A stretch of 64,000 nucleotides of DNA, taken from positions 62,001 to 126,000 of the forward strand of contig NZ_JAGGJW010000019.1 in the NCBI RefSeq assembly GCF_017873175.1. The letters are read 5' to 3'. The position numbers and the translations under genes are program-made. This document shows, one piece after another, positions 25,152 through 33,938 of the stretch. The notes beneath the pieces were generated by a model. The model was given only the letters and a program-made list of their open reading frames with translations. It made no database searches and had not been told where the DNA came from. Positions within the stretch are counted from its first letter, which is position 1. The number at the start of each line of letters is the position of its first letter. Origin of the DNA: Neorhizobium petrolearium. Its GTDB lineage: Bacteria; Pseudomonadota; Alphaproteobacteria; Rhizobiales; Rhizobiaceae.

Positions 25152-26573
25152 CTATCGTCTCGTCGCGATGCCAGCGGTGAGAATGCCGGCGAGGGTGAGG
25201 AGGGCGATGCCCAGTGTCACGTAGCGCGCGGCCTCCAGCACCGAGTCGCCGCCCGCAGCCATCAGTGTTCCGGCGAAGGCGGAGGTGACGGAGAAGGCGA
25301 TGAGCTGAGTGGTCGTGATCGCCGCTGCTGCCTTGCCGGCTTCCGCTGGGTCGCTGGTCGCGCTCATGGCAGCGACGCCGAGCAGCGGCCAGGCAAGCCC
25401 TATGCCCGCGCCGGCGACCGCCAGCACGGCGGCCCAGAGGGTGACCATCGCCAGGTCGGTTCCTTCCGCCTGCAGCAGGCCGTAGGCGATGAGGCCGGCG
25501 GTCAGCAGCAGCGGGCCGAGGCGTATGGCGCGCCGTCGTCCTGCGTCTGACGATACCGACACGACGAAGAGCTGTGCGATGACCCAGGCCAGGGAAAGCA
25601 CCGCGCCAAGAAGACCCGCGGCAAGGGGGGCGAGGCCTGCGAGTTTCTGCGCAAAGAGCGGAATGAAGGTCTCGACCATGACGCCGGCGCTAAGCGCAGC
25701 GACGGTGAGGTAGACCCATTTCAGCGAATTGCCGCGCCGATAGGTTATGCGCGGCAGGATGGTGTCGTGCGCGCGCCGCTCGACGGTGACAAAGAGGACC
25801 AGAAGCACCAAGCCTGCACCCACCATTGCCAGAGTTGGCCAACCAATCGGGACGACGGCGCTGAGGCTGATCGCGACAATGGCGAGCACTAGCGGAACGA
25901 GCGAAGCAACTGGCACGGGCGCACGGTGGCGGGCCCCGGCGACCCCGCCAAAGCACCGTTGTGCAAGGATGGTGAAAACGAGCGCCGCAAAGGCCAGGGC
26001 GCCATAGGCCCAGCGCCAGAGGCCGAGTTCGGCAAAGACACCGCCGAGCGCGGGGCCAAAGAGCGTGCCGAGACCCCACATGGCCGATACGGCGCCCGTC
26101 GCGCGGGCCCAGTGCTGCTCGGGCAGGGCGGAGCGGATAACCGCATAGCCAAGGCCGGCAAGGAGGCCGCCGCCGAGTCCCTGGACGACACGGCCGGCGA
26201 TTAGCAGCTCCATAGTCGGGCTCAAGGCATTGCCAGCGGCCCCAAACGCAAAGGTGAGGAAGCCCAGTACATAGGCCGCCCTTGGTCCCTTCCAATCGAG
26301 AATGCGGCTAACGAACAGCGAGGCGACAATGGCCGCGACGACGAAGGATGTCGTCACCCAAGAATAGTAGTGCTGGCCGCCGATATCGGCGACGATGGAG
26401 GGCATCAGCGCGGCCGTGAAATAGAGGTTCATGGCGTAGATCAGCACGCCGCTCGCCAGAACCGTCACGATGGCAAGATGCCGCCCGGTGAGGAGGTCCG
26501 ACCATGTATCGGCCTGTGATAGGGACGCGTTCGTTCCTTCGGCCGGACCGGCCGATTGCACTGGTTCATTCAT
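25152..26573 (-). CDS. MFS drug efflux transporter (14-helix type)
   Basis: A 473-residue inner-membrane transporter with about fourteen hydrophobic segments. SRILDWKGPRAAYVLGFLTFAFGAAGNALS is motif A and GRVVQGLGGGLLAGLGYAVIR is the DHA2 antiporter motif C area. It lies 27 bases downstream of the doxX-like gene on the same strand, and the two are probably cotranscribed from the promoter facing the TetR gene. Substrate unknown; drug or dye export is usual for such TetR-linked genes. Confidence 0.88.
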   Translation of the reverse strand: MNEPVQSAGPAEGTNASLSQADTWSDLLTGRHLAIVTVLASGVLIYAMNLYFTAALMPSIVADIGGQHYYSWVTTSFVVAAIVASLFVSRILDWKGPRAAYVLGFLTFAFGAAGNALSPTMELLIAGRVVQGLGGGLLAGLGYAVIRSALPEQHWARATGAVSAMWGLGTLFGPALGGVFAELGLWRWAYGALAFAALVFTILAQRCFGGVAGARHRAPVPVASLVPLVLAIVAISLSAVVPIGWPTLAMVGAGLVLLVLFVTVERRAHDTILPRITYRRGNSLKWVYLTVAALSAGVMVETFIPLFAQKLAGLAPLAAGLLGAVLSLAWVIAQLFVVSVSSDAGRRRAIRLGPLLLTAGLIAYGLLQAEGTDLAMVTLWAAVLAVAGAGIGLAWPLLGVAAMSATSDPAEAGKAAAAITTTQLIAFSVTSAFAGTLMAAGGDSVLEAARYVTLGIALLTLAGILTAGIATRR

Positions 26574-26600
26574 GTATCTGCTCCGAAATGAGGGGAGTGA

Positions 26601-26963
26601 TCAAGTGGTCCTGCGCCGCGCCGCGAGGCTGAGCGCGAGGACTGTGAGGGAGACGAGGAGCACGATGGCAGGCGCCGTCGTGTGGGAGTAGTCCCCATGG
26701 GCGAGCGTGGTCAGTGTCGCCGCCGCCATCACCACGGCACCGAGCCCGGCGCCGTAGATGCGCGTACCGCTGCCGATCAGCAGAAGTGCGGCGGCAAGTT
26801 CGAGCGCCGCGGTGAGATAGTGGAACCAGTTCGGGTAGCCCCAGCGCGCATAGGCGGCCGCATAGTCGGCGGTGATGAAGGCATTTCCATAAAACCCGAA
26901 CAGGAAGAAGGCCGCCAGCAGCCAAGCCAGGATAGAGGAAAATGACAAGGTCGATTTGGCCAT
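26601..26963 (-). CDS. DoxX-like small membrane protein
   Basis: A 120-residue protein with four hydrophobic segments, of the DoxX/DoxD-like group: LLAAFFLFGFYGNAFITADYAAAYARWGYPNWFHYLTAALELAAALLL. The RWGYPxWF element is typical. The biochemical role is unclear. It is the first gene of a two-gene unit with the MFS transporter, under the divergent TetR operators. Confidence 0.75.
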   Translation of the reverse strand: MAKSTLSFSSILAWLLAAFFLFGFYGNAFITADYAAAYARWGYPNWFHYLTAALELAAALLLIGSGTRIYGAGLGAVVMAAATLTTLAHGDYSHTTAPAIVLLVSLTVLALSLAARRRTT

Positions 26964-27014
26964 GATACCCCGCGCCTTGAAGACGGCCGCACTGGACCTG
27001 CGGCGCGTTCCATA

Positions 27015-27085
27015 ATAGATTGAATGTTCATTCTAATATTCCGGTCTTGCTCTATCGTCAATATAGATAGAGCGATCATTCTATT
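27015..27085. promoter_or_regulatory. Twin TetR operators in the doxX/tetR divergent promoter
   Basis: Two 23-base elements (27015-27037 and 27063-27085) agree at 18 positions; both begin ATAGAT and contain TCATTCTA. The first is a near-perfect palindrome (TAGATTGAA and TTCATTCTA around TG). They are 48 bases apart and precede the tetR start by 16 bases. They are the likely binding sites of the adjacent TetR protein, controlling both directions. Confidence 0.6.
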
Positions 27086-27100
27086 TTTGTTGGAGGCAAC

Positions 27101-27700
27101 ATGGCACGCAAACTCGTCCCTGAGCAGCACGAGGGAAAACGGCAGCAGATTCTCGAGGCTGCGCATCGCTGCTTCCTGCGGCATGGTCTGCAGGGAGCTT
27201 CGATCTCAATGATCTGCAAGGAGGCGGAGATGAGCCCGGGCCATCTCTACCACTACTTCCCCGGCAAGGAGGCGATTGTCGAGCAGATGGCCGATGATTA
27301 CCTCTCCACGCTGCATAACCACTTCGAGCGGCAGCGGGAGGCGGGAGACGTAGCGACGGTGCTCCTTTCCGAAATCTGGAGCATGAAGAGCTGGGACGAC
27401 GCCGCGCACTGTCGCATCCTCTTCGAGCTCCTGGCCGAGGCGGGGCGTAACGAGCGGATCCGCAACATCCTCGCTCGCAATTCGGACGGAGTGCGTCGGC
27501 TTTTATCGGATACGCTGAAAGCCGGTCAGGCGCGCGGCGAGGTCGATGCGAGTCTCGACTCCGAACATACCGCCGCCATGCTGATCGCCATCGTCGACGC
27601 CACACCCATGCTGCCCCTGATGGTTCCCGGTATCGACTTCGACGAAAGCCGCAAGCTCATCACCACCATGGTCCGGCGCTTTCTCGAGCCGAGGCAGTAG
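27101..27700 (+). CDS. TetR/AcrR-family regulator
   Basis: A 199-residue repressor. The HTH reads KRQQILEAAHRCFLRHGLQGASISMICKEAEMSPGHLYHYFPGKEAIVEQM, a clear AcrR-type domain; the C-terminal half is the ligand-binding bundle. TTGGAGG lies eight bases before the ATG. Divergent from the doxX-MFS unit and probably its repressor. Confidence 0.9.
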   Translation: MARKLVPEQHEGKRQQILEAAHRCFLRHGLQGASISMICKEAEMSPGHLYHYFPGKEAIVEQMADDYLSTLHNHFERQREAGDVATVLLSEIWSMKSWDDAAHCRILFELLAEAGRNERIRNILARNSDGVRRLLSDTLKAGQARGEVDASLDSEHTAAMLIAIVDATPMLPLMVPGIDFDESRKLITTMVRRFLEPRQ

Positions 27701-27811
27701 CCTATTGCCTCTACCCTCACGTCGTCCGCATACAGGATCGACGCGTTGCTGCCTGCCTTGCGGACGAGCGGGGCCAATGTTGGCACTGTGCCATCGGTAA
27801 GCTGTGAAATC

Positions 27812-27851
27812 CCGGCACCTATCCGGGCGCATGCGCCCGGATAGGTGCCGG
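27812..27851. repeat. Perfect 40-base palindrome
   Basis: Every base from 27812 to 27831 pairs with 27832 to 27851; the arm includes CACCTATCCGGGCGC and the centre is GCGCATGCGC. As DNA it could extrude a cruciform; as RNA it would make a very stable hairpin. It lies between the tetR gene and the debris at the distal end of the trb operon, with no T-tract. It may be a transposon or recombination end, or an assembly junction. Confidence 0.9.
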
Positions 27852-27906
27852 TGACGTCGCATCGGATCGGACTTGCCGGAATTGGGACCGGCCAGCCCAT
27901 CGGGGT

Positions 27907-28190
27907 TCAGACCCGTCGCAGGCTTTCTTCGATCCGCCGCCCGACGGACGAGATTAGCATGCCCGAACCCAAGAACACCAGATAGACGACCAGGAACATC
28001 TCCATGGCGAAGCTGCTCCATTCCTGGGTGTTGACTGAGGCGTTGGCTGCACCCAGAAGTTCGTAGTAGCCGTAAGTCAGGATCAACACGGTGTCCTTGA
28101 AGACCATCAGATTGATGTTCATCAGGGCCGGGAAGGACAGGATCACCACCTGCGGCAGGATGATCCGGCAGTGGATGCTGAGACGTTTCA
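27907..28190 (-). pseudogene. C-terminal fragment of a polar amino acid ABC transporter permease
   Basis: The minus strand encodes RIILPQVVILSFPALMNINLMVFKDTVLI, then GAANASVNTQEWSSFAMEMFLVVYLVFL and a basic tail GRRIEESLRR, the last 90 or so residues of a HisM/GlnP-type permease including the EAA loop end and final two helices. No N-terminal half is present; the frame upstream changes to an unrelated sequence. A truncated relic. Confidence 0.75.
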
Positions 28191-28204
28191 GGTCGGGCAA
28201 CTGG

Positions 28205-28290
28205 GCGGCCACGTTGGTCGGAAAATGATAGTGCACGCTGGCGATTTCACGCCGACGTCGGCGGCAATCTCTCGAAAGCTGAAGCAATGC
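28205..28290 (-). pseudogene. Fragment of a TetR-family helix-turn-helix
   Basis: FSFREIAADVGVK in one frame and ASVHYHFPTN in the next form the classic TetR recognition-helix motif, broken by a one-base deletion. Only the HTH is recognisable, directly joined to the permease fragment. Debris from rearrangement at the end of the transfer operon. Confidence 0.65.
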
Positions 28291-28366
28291 ACTCTGCTCG
28301 GGGACGCCCCTGATCGCATCTGTTGTATCTCTCACTGAAGCGTGCCGACTGCCACTGTAGTGAACC

Positions 28367-29677
28367 TCAGTAGGATTTGGGAAACACTACGTCCTGATCA
28401 ACTAGGACGTTGAACTTGTAACCCGGCCGGATTTCCAGTGTCGGCTGGACGTTGAGATTTCGACTGATGGTTTGTTCCGCGACGCGACCGAAGCTCTCCG
28501 CGAAATTCCGTCTCGCCGCGTCAGATGCCGTTTCCTGCGTGGCAAGCGTCGAACTTTCCGGCAATGACGCGTCGATCCCGGTTCCAATCAGCGCGATCAG
28601 CGCCGCCGAGCCGAACGTTCTCCAATAGTGGTTGTTCACCTTGTCGTTGAAACCGCCATAGCCTTGCGCATCTGTTCCCGCCATGCCGCCGATCTGCAGC
28701 GTGGAGCCGTTCGGGAAGATGATATCCGTCCAGACGACGAGGACGCGGCTCTGACCGAACGACACCTTGCTGTCGTAGCGTCCGAATAGCTTCGCTCCTT
28801 GCGGGATTAGCAGGCGATGCCCCGTTGCACTGTCATAGACGTTCTGGCTGACCTGTGCGGTGATACGACCGGGCAGGTCCGAATTGATGCCCGAGATCAG
28901 AGTCGCCGGAATGACCGAACCGCGTTTCAGTTCAAAGGGTGATTGCTGCGGCACGACGCGATTTGGGAGATATCCGAGTTCCTTGAGATCGGCATTGAAG
29001 AAATCCTCCTTGGAGGATTGTCCGTTCGGATCGATATTCTGCCCGCCGAGACCGGCCCGTAACGCGGCGGCATAAAGATCCGAGGTGGCGCCGGTGGTCG
29101 TCGATGACGCAGTGTTTGTCGTCGTTTCGGCTGAGGTGGTCTGGTAGGCCCTCGCTTCCAGCTTGCTGCGATCGATCGCGATTGGTGCATCATAGGCGGA
29201 GTCATTCGCCTGTAACCGGGCCATGCGCTGGCGATGCCGCTCACGCAGATATTGCTCGCGCTGTTCCCGCTCGAGACGGGCGCGCCAGACCTCTTCGGGT
29301 TCCAAATCCTGCCCGCGTTGCTGTTCCTGGCGTTGTCCCGGCTGCGGCGTGAAGGGATTGTCCACCTTTTCTCCGTCCTGTTTTGTCTCGACAGGTATCG
29401 GCTGGAACGTCGTCTGCTGCTGCGGCTCTCCGATGATGCCGTCCGTCACGCCGCGCTTGATCTGGTCGGCGAAGGTCGAGGCCGGATTTCCGGAGCTCGT
29501 TTCCGGGCCGCTGTCCTTTCCGAAGTAGAGTCCGCGGGAGGCAAGCCCATAAAAAATGACGCCAAGAAAGGCCATGACCAACACGATCACCACGATGATC
29601 GGCACGCGGTTGATCCGTTTGATGCCGGAGTCTGCTTCGTCATTCGCAGCGCCACCGAGCTTGAGGGATTGGACCAT
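28367..29677 (-). CDS. trbI: Conjugal transfer protein TrbI (VirB10-like)
   Basis: A 436-residue protein with an N-terminal cytoplasmic stretch, one membrane span (VPIIVVIVLVMAFLGVIFYGLA), a long Pro/Gln/Arg-rich periplasmic linker and the C-terminal VirB10/TrbI domain (GSVIPATLISGINSDLPGRITAQVSQNVYDSATG, LLIPQGAKLFGRYD). It links the inner-membrane complex to the outer-membrane core of the mating-pair channel. Last gene of the trb operon. Confidence 0.95.
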   Translation of the reverse strand: MVQSLKLGGAANDEADSGIKRINRVPIIVVIVLVMAFLGVIFYGLASRGLYFGKDSGPETSSGNPASTFADQIKRGVTDGIIGEPQQQTTFQPIPVETKQDGEKVDNPFTPQPGQRQEQQRGQDLEPEEVWRARLEREQREQYLRERHRQRMARLQANDSAYDAPIAIDRSKLEARAYQTTSAETTTNTASSTTTGATSDLYAAALRAGLGGQNIDPNGQSSKEDFFNADLKELGYLPNRVVPQQSPFELKRGSVIPATLISGINSDLPGRITAQVSQNVYDSATGHRLLIPQGAKLFGRYDSKVSFGQSRVLVVWTDIIFPNGSTLQIGGMAGTDAQGYGGFNDKVNNHYWRTFGSAALIALIGTGIDASLPESSTLATQETASDAARRNFAESFGRVAEQTISRNLNVQPTLEIRPGYKFNVLVDQDVVFPKSY

Positions 29678-29689
29678 CGTTGCCTCCCC

Positions 29690-30154
29690 TCAGCCGCGAC
29701 GCATCAGCGACAGCGCGCTTGCCGGCGTTGCCCCGCTTGGGGTGGCGATGTAGGCGCGACCGAGTTCGACGCTATCGGTCGAAAGACGCGCCAGAACCTG
29801 GTCATTGAAGCGGAGAACGACATAGGCGAGCGGAATGACCTTCGTGCCGCTGTCCGTCTTCTGATCGGTGACGACGGCATAACCCCAGCCTTTCAACGCC
29901 GCCTCTAGTGCCTGCCCGAAGGGAGAGGCGTCGGGTTTGAGGGCAACCGTCGCCTTGCCGGGTCCGATCTGCTCTGCCAGGCGGCTCACCATGTCACCAG
30001 CGATAGCGCCCGCCGCTGGGCCCGAAATCTCCGGCGGCGCGTTGCTGGCGACAAGACCATCTGTCCCCATCGACTGGCATCCGGAAAGGAGCATGGCGAA
30101 GGTGCAGGTTGCGGCAAGGGCGCGGATGGGGTGGAGGTGGAAGATGCGCATCAC
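29690..30154 (-). CDS. trbH: Conjugal transfer lipoprotein TrbH
   Basis: A 154-residue protein with a lipoprotein signal (LLSGC lipobox) and a soluble domain beginning EISGPAAGAIAGDMVSRLAEQIGPG. Position between trbG and trbI identifies it. It probably stabilises the TrbG/TrbI outer-membrane core, as VirB7-like proteins do. Its start overlaps trbG by four bases. Confidence 0.92.
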   Translation of the reverse strand: MMRIFHLHPIRALAATCTFAMLLSGCQSMGTDGLVASNAPPEISGPAAGAIAGDMVSRLAEQIGPGKATVALKPDASPFGQALEAALKGWGYAVVTDQKTDSGTKVIPLAYVVLRFNDQVLARLSTDSVELGRAYIATPSGATPASALSLMRRG

Positions 30155-31017
30155 CGCCCTCCCCTTCTGATCGTCACCTTTTCCTGTTTCCAGCCGACGC
30201 CCGAGACGAGCACCGCGCGATCGATGTGATAGTCGACCACCATCATGTCGTTCTTCATGCGGTAGTTGACGATCCGGTTCTGCCCGCCGGAGGTGACGAA
30301 GAGCACCGGCGCATCCTGTCCCGAGATCGAACGCGGGAACTGGATGTAGGTTTTCTGGCCATCGGAATAGACCCGCGTCGGCCGCCAGCCGGCCCTGCCC
30401 GAGACCGAGTAGGAAAAGTTGAGCTGCTCGGCCGGAACACCGGCGCCGGGAATGATGCTCGCTTCGAGCCGGGCATTGATATCAGCGAGCTTTGCCGAAA
30501 CGTCCTCCGGATATTCGAAACCGACGCGAGCCATATATTGCGTGGAATGCGACTTGAGCTGGATATGATAGGTGCGCCGCGACGTCGTCACCACCATCGA
30601 GGTCACCAGCCCCGGTTCCGACGGTTTGACGATCAGATGGATCGCCTGGCCGCCCGCCGCCCCTGACGTGGCCGGTTCCACCTTCCACCGCACGGTGTCG
30701 CCGACCAAGACATCGCGAACCACCTCGCCGCCCTGAAGCTCGATGTCGCAGACCTGAAGCGGTGAGCAGACGACCGACGGCTGCACCTCGCCAAAAAGAA
30801 AAATCACCTTGCCATCCGCTCCCTTGGTCACCAACCCGCGCGATCCGCGCCACTGGGTAGAAATCCCCATGCCCTTCGCCTCGTTGGCGGTGACGCTGTC
30901 GGCCGCAACGACATCAATAGGTGCAAGGACGGAGAACACCAGCGCCGCTGATATGATGGCACCGGCAGTCAGCATGGCCGAATAATTCTGAAGTCGGATG
31001 TTCATGTTCGGGGCCAT
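30151..31017 (-). CDS. trbG: Conjugal transfer protein TrbG (VirB9-like)
   Basis: A 288-residue periplasmic protein. The ATG giving MAPNMNIRLQ was chosen (GAAAGG just upstream); the longer open frame upstream lies inside trbF. A signal peptide leads into the VirB9/CagX domain (TRVYSDGQKTYIQFPRSI, VNYRMKNDMMVVDYHIDRAVL). It forms the outer-membrane-associated part of the core complex. Confidence 0.94.
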   Translation of the reverse strand: MAPNMNIRLQNYSAMLTAGAIISAALVFSVLAPIDVVAADSVTANEAKGMGISTQWRGSRGLVTKGADGKVIFLFGEVQPSVVCSPLQVCDIELQGGEVVRDVLVGDTVRWKVEPATSGAAGGQAIHLIVKPSEPGLVTSMVVTTSRRTYHIQLKSHSTQYMARVGFEYPEDVSAKLADINARLEASIIPGAGVPAEQLNFSYSVSGRAGWRPTRVYSDGQKTYIQFPRSISGQDAPVLFVTSGGQNRIVNYRMKNDMMVVDYHIDRAVLVSGVGWKQEKVTIRRGGR

Positions 31018-31022
31018 GCCTT

Positions 31023-31700
31023 TCAAAGCTGCGCTGTCCAGTCGAAGTCGCGGAGATAGAGACCGATGGGGTTGAGGCGGATGACGCCCTCGTCCTGCGG
31101 CGGAGTGAGGGTTACGGTGGCGATGCCGCGAAAACGGCGCACCGCCGTCTCCTTGCCGCGGCGGTCGCGCTCGAACTCGGTCCAGTCGACCTGATAGGAC
31201 TGGTTCGACAGCGCGACGATGTTGTTGACCTCGACCGCAACCGTGGCGGTCTTCGCCTTCTCGAAGGGCGAATTGGAACGGAACCATGCGTTGACCTTCT
31301 CGGTCGCAGGATCCGAGGTCCTGAGGAGGCCGTAGGTCCGGTCGATATATTGCTTCTGCACGACCGCATCCGGCGTCACGGACCGGAAATTCGAAACGAA
31401 GCTGCCGAGCGTGGCGCGCACCACACGCGGGTCGGCATATTCGATCTGCTGCGGAAAGCCGGCATTGGATGCCGTACCGAGCTTGTCGACCTCGACGATA
31501 TAAGGAACGAGCTTCACCTGCGTGCTTTGATAAAGCGCGTAGCCGAAGCCGATCACGGCCATCACCATACCGGTGACGCCGACGATGCGCCAGGCGGCGG
31601 CTGCTTTCACATAGGAGCCATAACGCTCGTTCCATTCGTTGCGCGCGGCGAGATAGGGATTGGCGATAGGGGGATTATGCGGCGGATTGCGTCCGGCCAT
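31023..31700 (-). CDS. trbF: Conjugal transfer protein TrbF (VirB8-like)
   Basis: A 225-residue bitopic inner-membrane protein. The N-terminus NPYLAARNEWNERYGSYVKAAAAWR is a TrbF hallmark, followed by one membrane helix and a periplasmic VirB8-type domain ending PIGLYLRDFDW. Assembly factor of the type IV secretion channel. Confidence 0.95.
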   Translation of the reverse strand: MAGRNPPHNPPIANPYLAARNEWNERYGSYVKAAAAWRIVGVTGMVMAVIGFGYALYQSTQVKLVPYIVEVDKLGTASNAGFPQQIEYADPRVVRATLGSFVSNFRSVTPDAVVQKQYIDRTYGLLRTSDPATEKVNAWFRSNSPFEKAKTATVAVEVNNIVALSNQSYQVDWTEFERDRRGKETAVRRFRGIATVTLTPPQDEGVIRLNPIGLYLRDFDWTAQL

Positions 31701-31717
31701 GGGTGATCAGCCTCCAG

Positions 31718-32914
31718 CTATTTGTTCTCGTTGATGGGCGGGGGCGGAGGTGGAGGCGTGGCCCGGTCCGACTGCCGCGTCTGGTCGAGCTTGGCGTTGG
31801 CAAGCCCGAGCAGCGATCCGGCATAAGCCCCCGGCGAGGCGATCGCCTTGTCCTTTGCCGCTGATCCGGCAGCGTGAGCAGCATTGCCAATGCCCGATGC
31901 CATGCCGCGAAGTGCGGCGCCTGCCATCGACGATCCCCCTGCCCTCGCCGAACTTGCCGTCTGCGCCCCTTTCATCGCGGCGCTCGCACCGAGGAAAGCG
32001 CCGCCGGCGGCGAATGTCGCGGCCTGGCCGCCGTGGCGGATCGCTTCCATGCCGCCGGCGATTGAGGCGCCCTGGACCACGCCCTGGAGGATCGGCGGGA
32101 CATACATGGCGATGACGAAGACCACAACCGAGATGCCGGCGATGGCGAGCGTGGTGATGAACTGCTCGGATGTCGCCGTTGGCGCCTCGGCCAAGCCTAG
32201 CAGGATGTCCGAGCCGATCTTGGCGATCATCACCAGCGACATCAGCTTCATGCCGACGGAGAAGGCGTAGACCAGATATTTGACGGCAAAGTCCTTGGTG
32301 AAGGACGAGCCGCCGAGACCGAGCATGATCATGCCGGCGAGCAGGCCGACATACATCTCGACCATGACGGCGACGAAAATGGCGGCAACCAACGAGAAGG
32401 AGACGACGACCACGACCATGGCGAAGACCGCGGCGATCGCCAGTGCATTGTCTTCCCAGAGTCCGAACTTCGCCTGTTCCGACATCTTGGTCGCCACGCG
32501 AATGCCGGCGTCGAAGATGTTTGCGGGCGAGGCCGAGCCGCCGCCGGCGCCGATCTGATAGAGGCTGTCGACCACGGCCTTCGCGAAGGACGGACCCTGG
32601 TCGAGGATGAAGGCGAAGAGGCCGATGAACATGATCCGCCGCACGAGCTCGGCGAACCAGCTATCAAGCGAGGCGGCGTTGATCGCCAGCCATACGGCGG
32701 CGATCCCGACCTCGATGCCGGCAAGGATCCAGAACAGCGACCGCGCCGCGTTCATCACCGTCGTCTCCCAGCCTTTCGCGGCCGTGACGACGGAGTTTTC
32801 CAGCGTCGTCAGGACCGACCCCTGTTGGGCAAGCGCCGGTGTCGTCACCAACAGGATGAGGCCGATCGAAATGAACGCGAGCTCCAGCTTCCGGGAGGGA
32901 CGGACGATCACCAT
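31718..32914 (-). CDS. trbL: Conjugal transfer protein TrbL (VirB6-like)
   Basis: A 398-residue polytopic inner-membrane protein. The ATG giving MVIVRPSRKLELAF was chosen; it overlaps the trbK stop by seven bases. A signal-like first segment is followed by several hydrophobic segments. The C-terminal third is Ala/Gly-rich and ends in a run of seven prolines, a low-complexity tail usual for TrbL. Confidence 0.94.
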   Translation of the reverse strand: MVIVRPSRKLELAFISIGLILLVTTPALAQQGSVLTTLENSVVTAAKGWETTVMNAARSLFWILAGIEVGIAAVWLAINAASLDSWFAELVRRIMFIGLFAFILDQGPSFAKAVVDSLYQIGAGGGSASPANIFDAGIRVATKMSEQAKFGLWEDNALAIAAVFAMVVVVVSFSLVAAIFVAVMVEMYVGLLAGMIMLGLGGSSFTKDFAVKYLVYAFSVGMKLMSLVMIAKIGSDILLGLAEAPTATSEQFITTLAIAGISVVVFVIAMYVPPILQGVVQGASIAGGMEAIRHGGQAATFAAGGAFLGASAAMKGAQTASSARAGGSSMAGAALRGMASGIGNAAHAAGSAAKDKAIASPGAYAGSLLGLANAKLDQTRQSDRATPPPPPPPINENK

Positions 32915-33132
32915 CGCGGCTTCATCTCCTGTCCTCCACGGACGTCGCGATCCGGATCGCCGCTGAAGAACTTTCCGCGATGCTCGCGGCGCTCGGTTTC
33001 GGAGGCAGGCTGCGTGGCGGTCGAGCCTGATCCGGACACGGCGGCCGGACGGGGTTGGACTAGGATCCAGGTGACGACGCCGGCCGCGACGATCCCCGCC
33101 AAAGCGAAGGCGATGACCAGACGCGGGCTCAC
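32908..33132 (-). CDS. trbK: TrbK-like small protein (putative entry exclusion)
   Basis: A 74-residue protein with a GTG start overlapping the trbJ stop (GTGA). One N-terminal membrane helix (LVIAFALAGIVAAGVVTWIL) leads into a Pro/Ser-rich periplasmic segment. The last 13 residues, RDVRGGQEMKPRW, nearly repeat the TrbJ C-terminus. IncP TrbK is an entry-exclusion lipoprotein; this one has no lipobox, so the role is inferred from position. Confidence 0.88.
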   Translation of the reverse strand: MSPRLVIAFALAGIVAAGVVTWILVQPRPAAVSGSGSTATQPASETERREHRGKFFSGDPDRDVRGGQEMKPRW

Positions 33133-33938
33133 CAGCGGGGCTCCATCGTCTGGCCGCCGCGGATGTCACGCTCAGTCGCGCTGAAGAACTGCTCGCGCCG
33201 CGCCTGGGCCAGATCCTTTTGAGCCTGCTCGGACTGGAACCATGTGCCCATCATGGTCATCTGCTGGGAGACGAGACCGCGCAGCTTCTGCATCTGCGCG
33301 ACCTGCTGGGCCGCGATCTGATGCCCAACCTGCAGCGCCTTCATTTGCCCGTCGGACGACTCCGACATCGAGCGCAGCGACGACATTGTGCTCTCCTCGC
33401 TCGAGAACTGGTCGGCCGTCAGGTTTGCTGCCTTCAGTGTTCCGGCGATCGTGTCGCGATTGGTGTCGGACCACGTTTGATAGGTCGTGGAAAAGCTCGC
33501 ACCTCCCGGCAGATTGCTCTTCATCTCGGAAAAACTCTGGAAACGCTGCTTGAGCACATCATCGATGTTGCCCATCGAGAAGGCGACGCCTTGTCCTTGG
33601 GCGACAACATTCTGCAGGCTCTTCAGGTCGCTTTCGACCTGTCCCCAGATGTGGTTCGGCAATTGCGCCGTGTTCTGCAGAAGGTTTTTGTAGATGTTCA
33701 GCTGGTTCTGGATCTGCTCGGCAAGCTGGGAGATCTGGGTGATTTGATTGTTCACCTGCTCCGCGGACTTGCCGACGAGTGAGACGAGCTCGGCATTGTT
33801 GGCAAGCTGCGTCCATTCGGTGGCCTGCCCGGTCACGCCACCGGCCTCAGCCGGGACTGGTAGCACGGCCGGGAGAATGATGGCGACGATGACCGCGGTG
33901 CGTGCCACCTTATTCGGCCGGGAAGAGTGTGTCGGCAT
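33129..33938 (-). CDS. trbJ: Conjugal transfer protein TrbJ (VirB5-like)
   Basis: A 269-residue periplasmic protein. A signal peptide (TAVIVAIILPAVLPVPAEA) is followed by the helical TrbJ/VirB5 domain (WTQLANNAELVSLVGKSAEQVNNQITQISQLAEQIQNQLNIYKNLLQNT), rich in Gln and Asn heptads. It overlaps the trbE end by 29 bases; GGGGGAT before the ATG supports this start. Probably a pilus-tip or assembly component. Its tail RDIRGGQTMEPRW recurs in TrbK. Confidence 0.94.
   Translation of the reverse strand: MPTHSSRPNKVARTAVIVAIILPAVLPVPAEAGGVTGQATEWTQLANNAELVSLVGKSAEQVNNQITQISQLAEQIQNQLNIYKNLLQNTAQLPNHIWGQVESDLKSLQNVVAQGQGVAFSMGNIDDVLKQRFQSFSEMKSNLPGGASFSTTYQTWSDTNRDTIAGTLKAANLTADQFSSEESTMSSLRSMSESSDGQMKALQVGHQIAAQQVAQMQKLRGLVSQQMTMMGTWFQSEQAQKDLAQARREQFFSATERDIRGGQTMEPRW

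Noticed and set aside
27503..27906. Minus-strand open frames between tetR and the permease fragment
   Set aside because: They overlap tetR, cross the 40-base palindrome and show no family motif.
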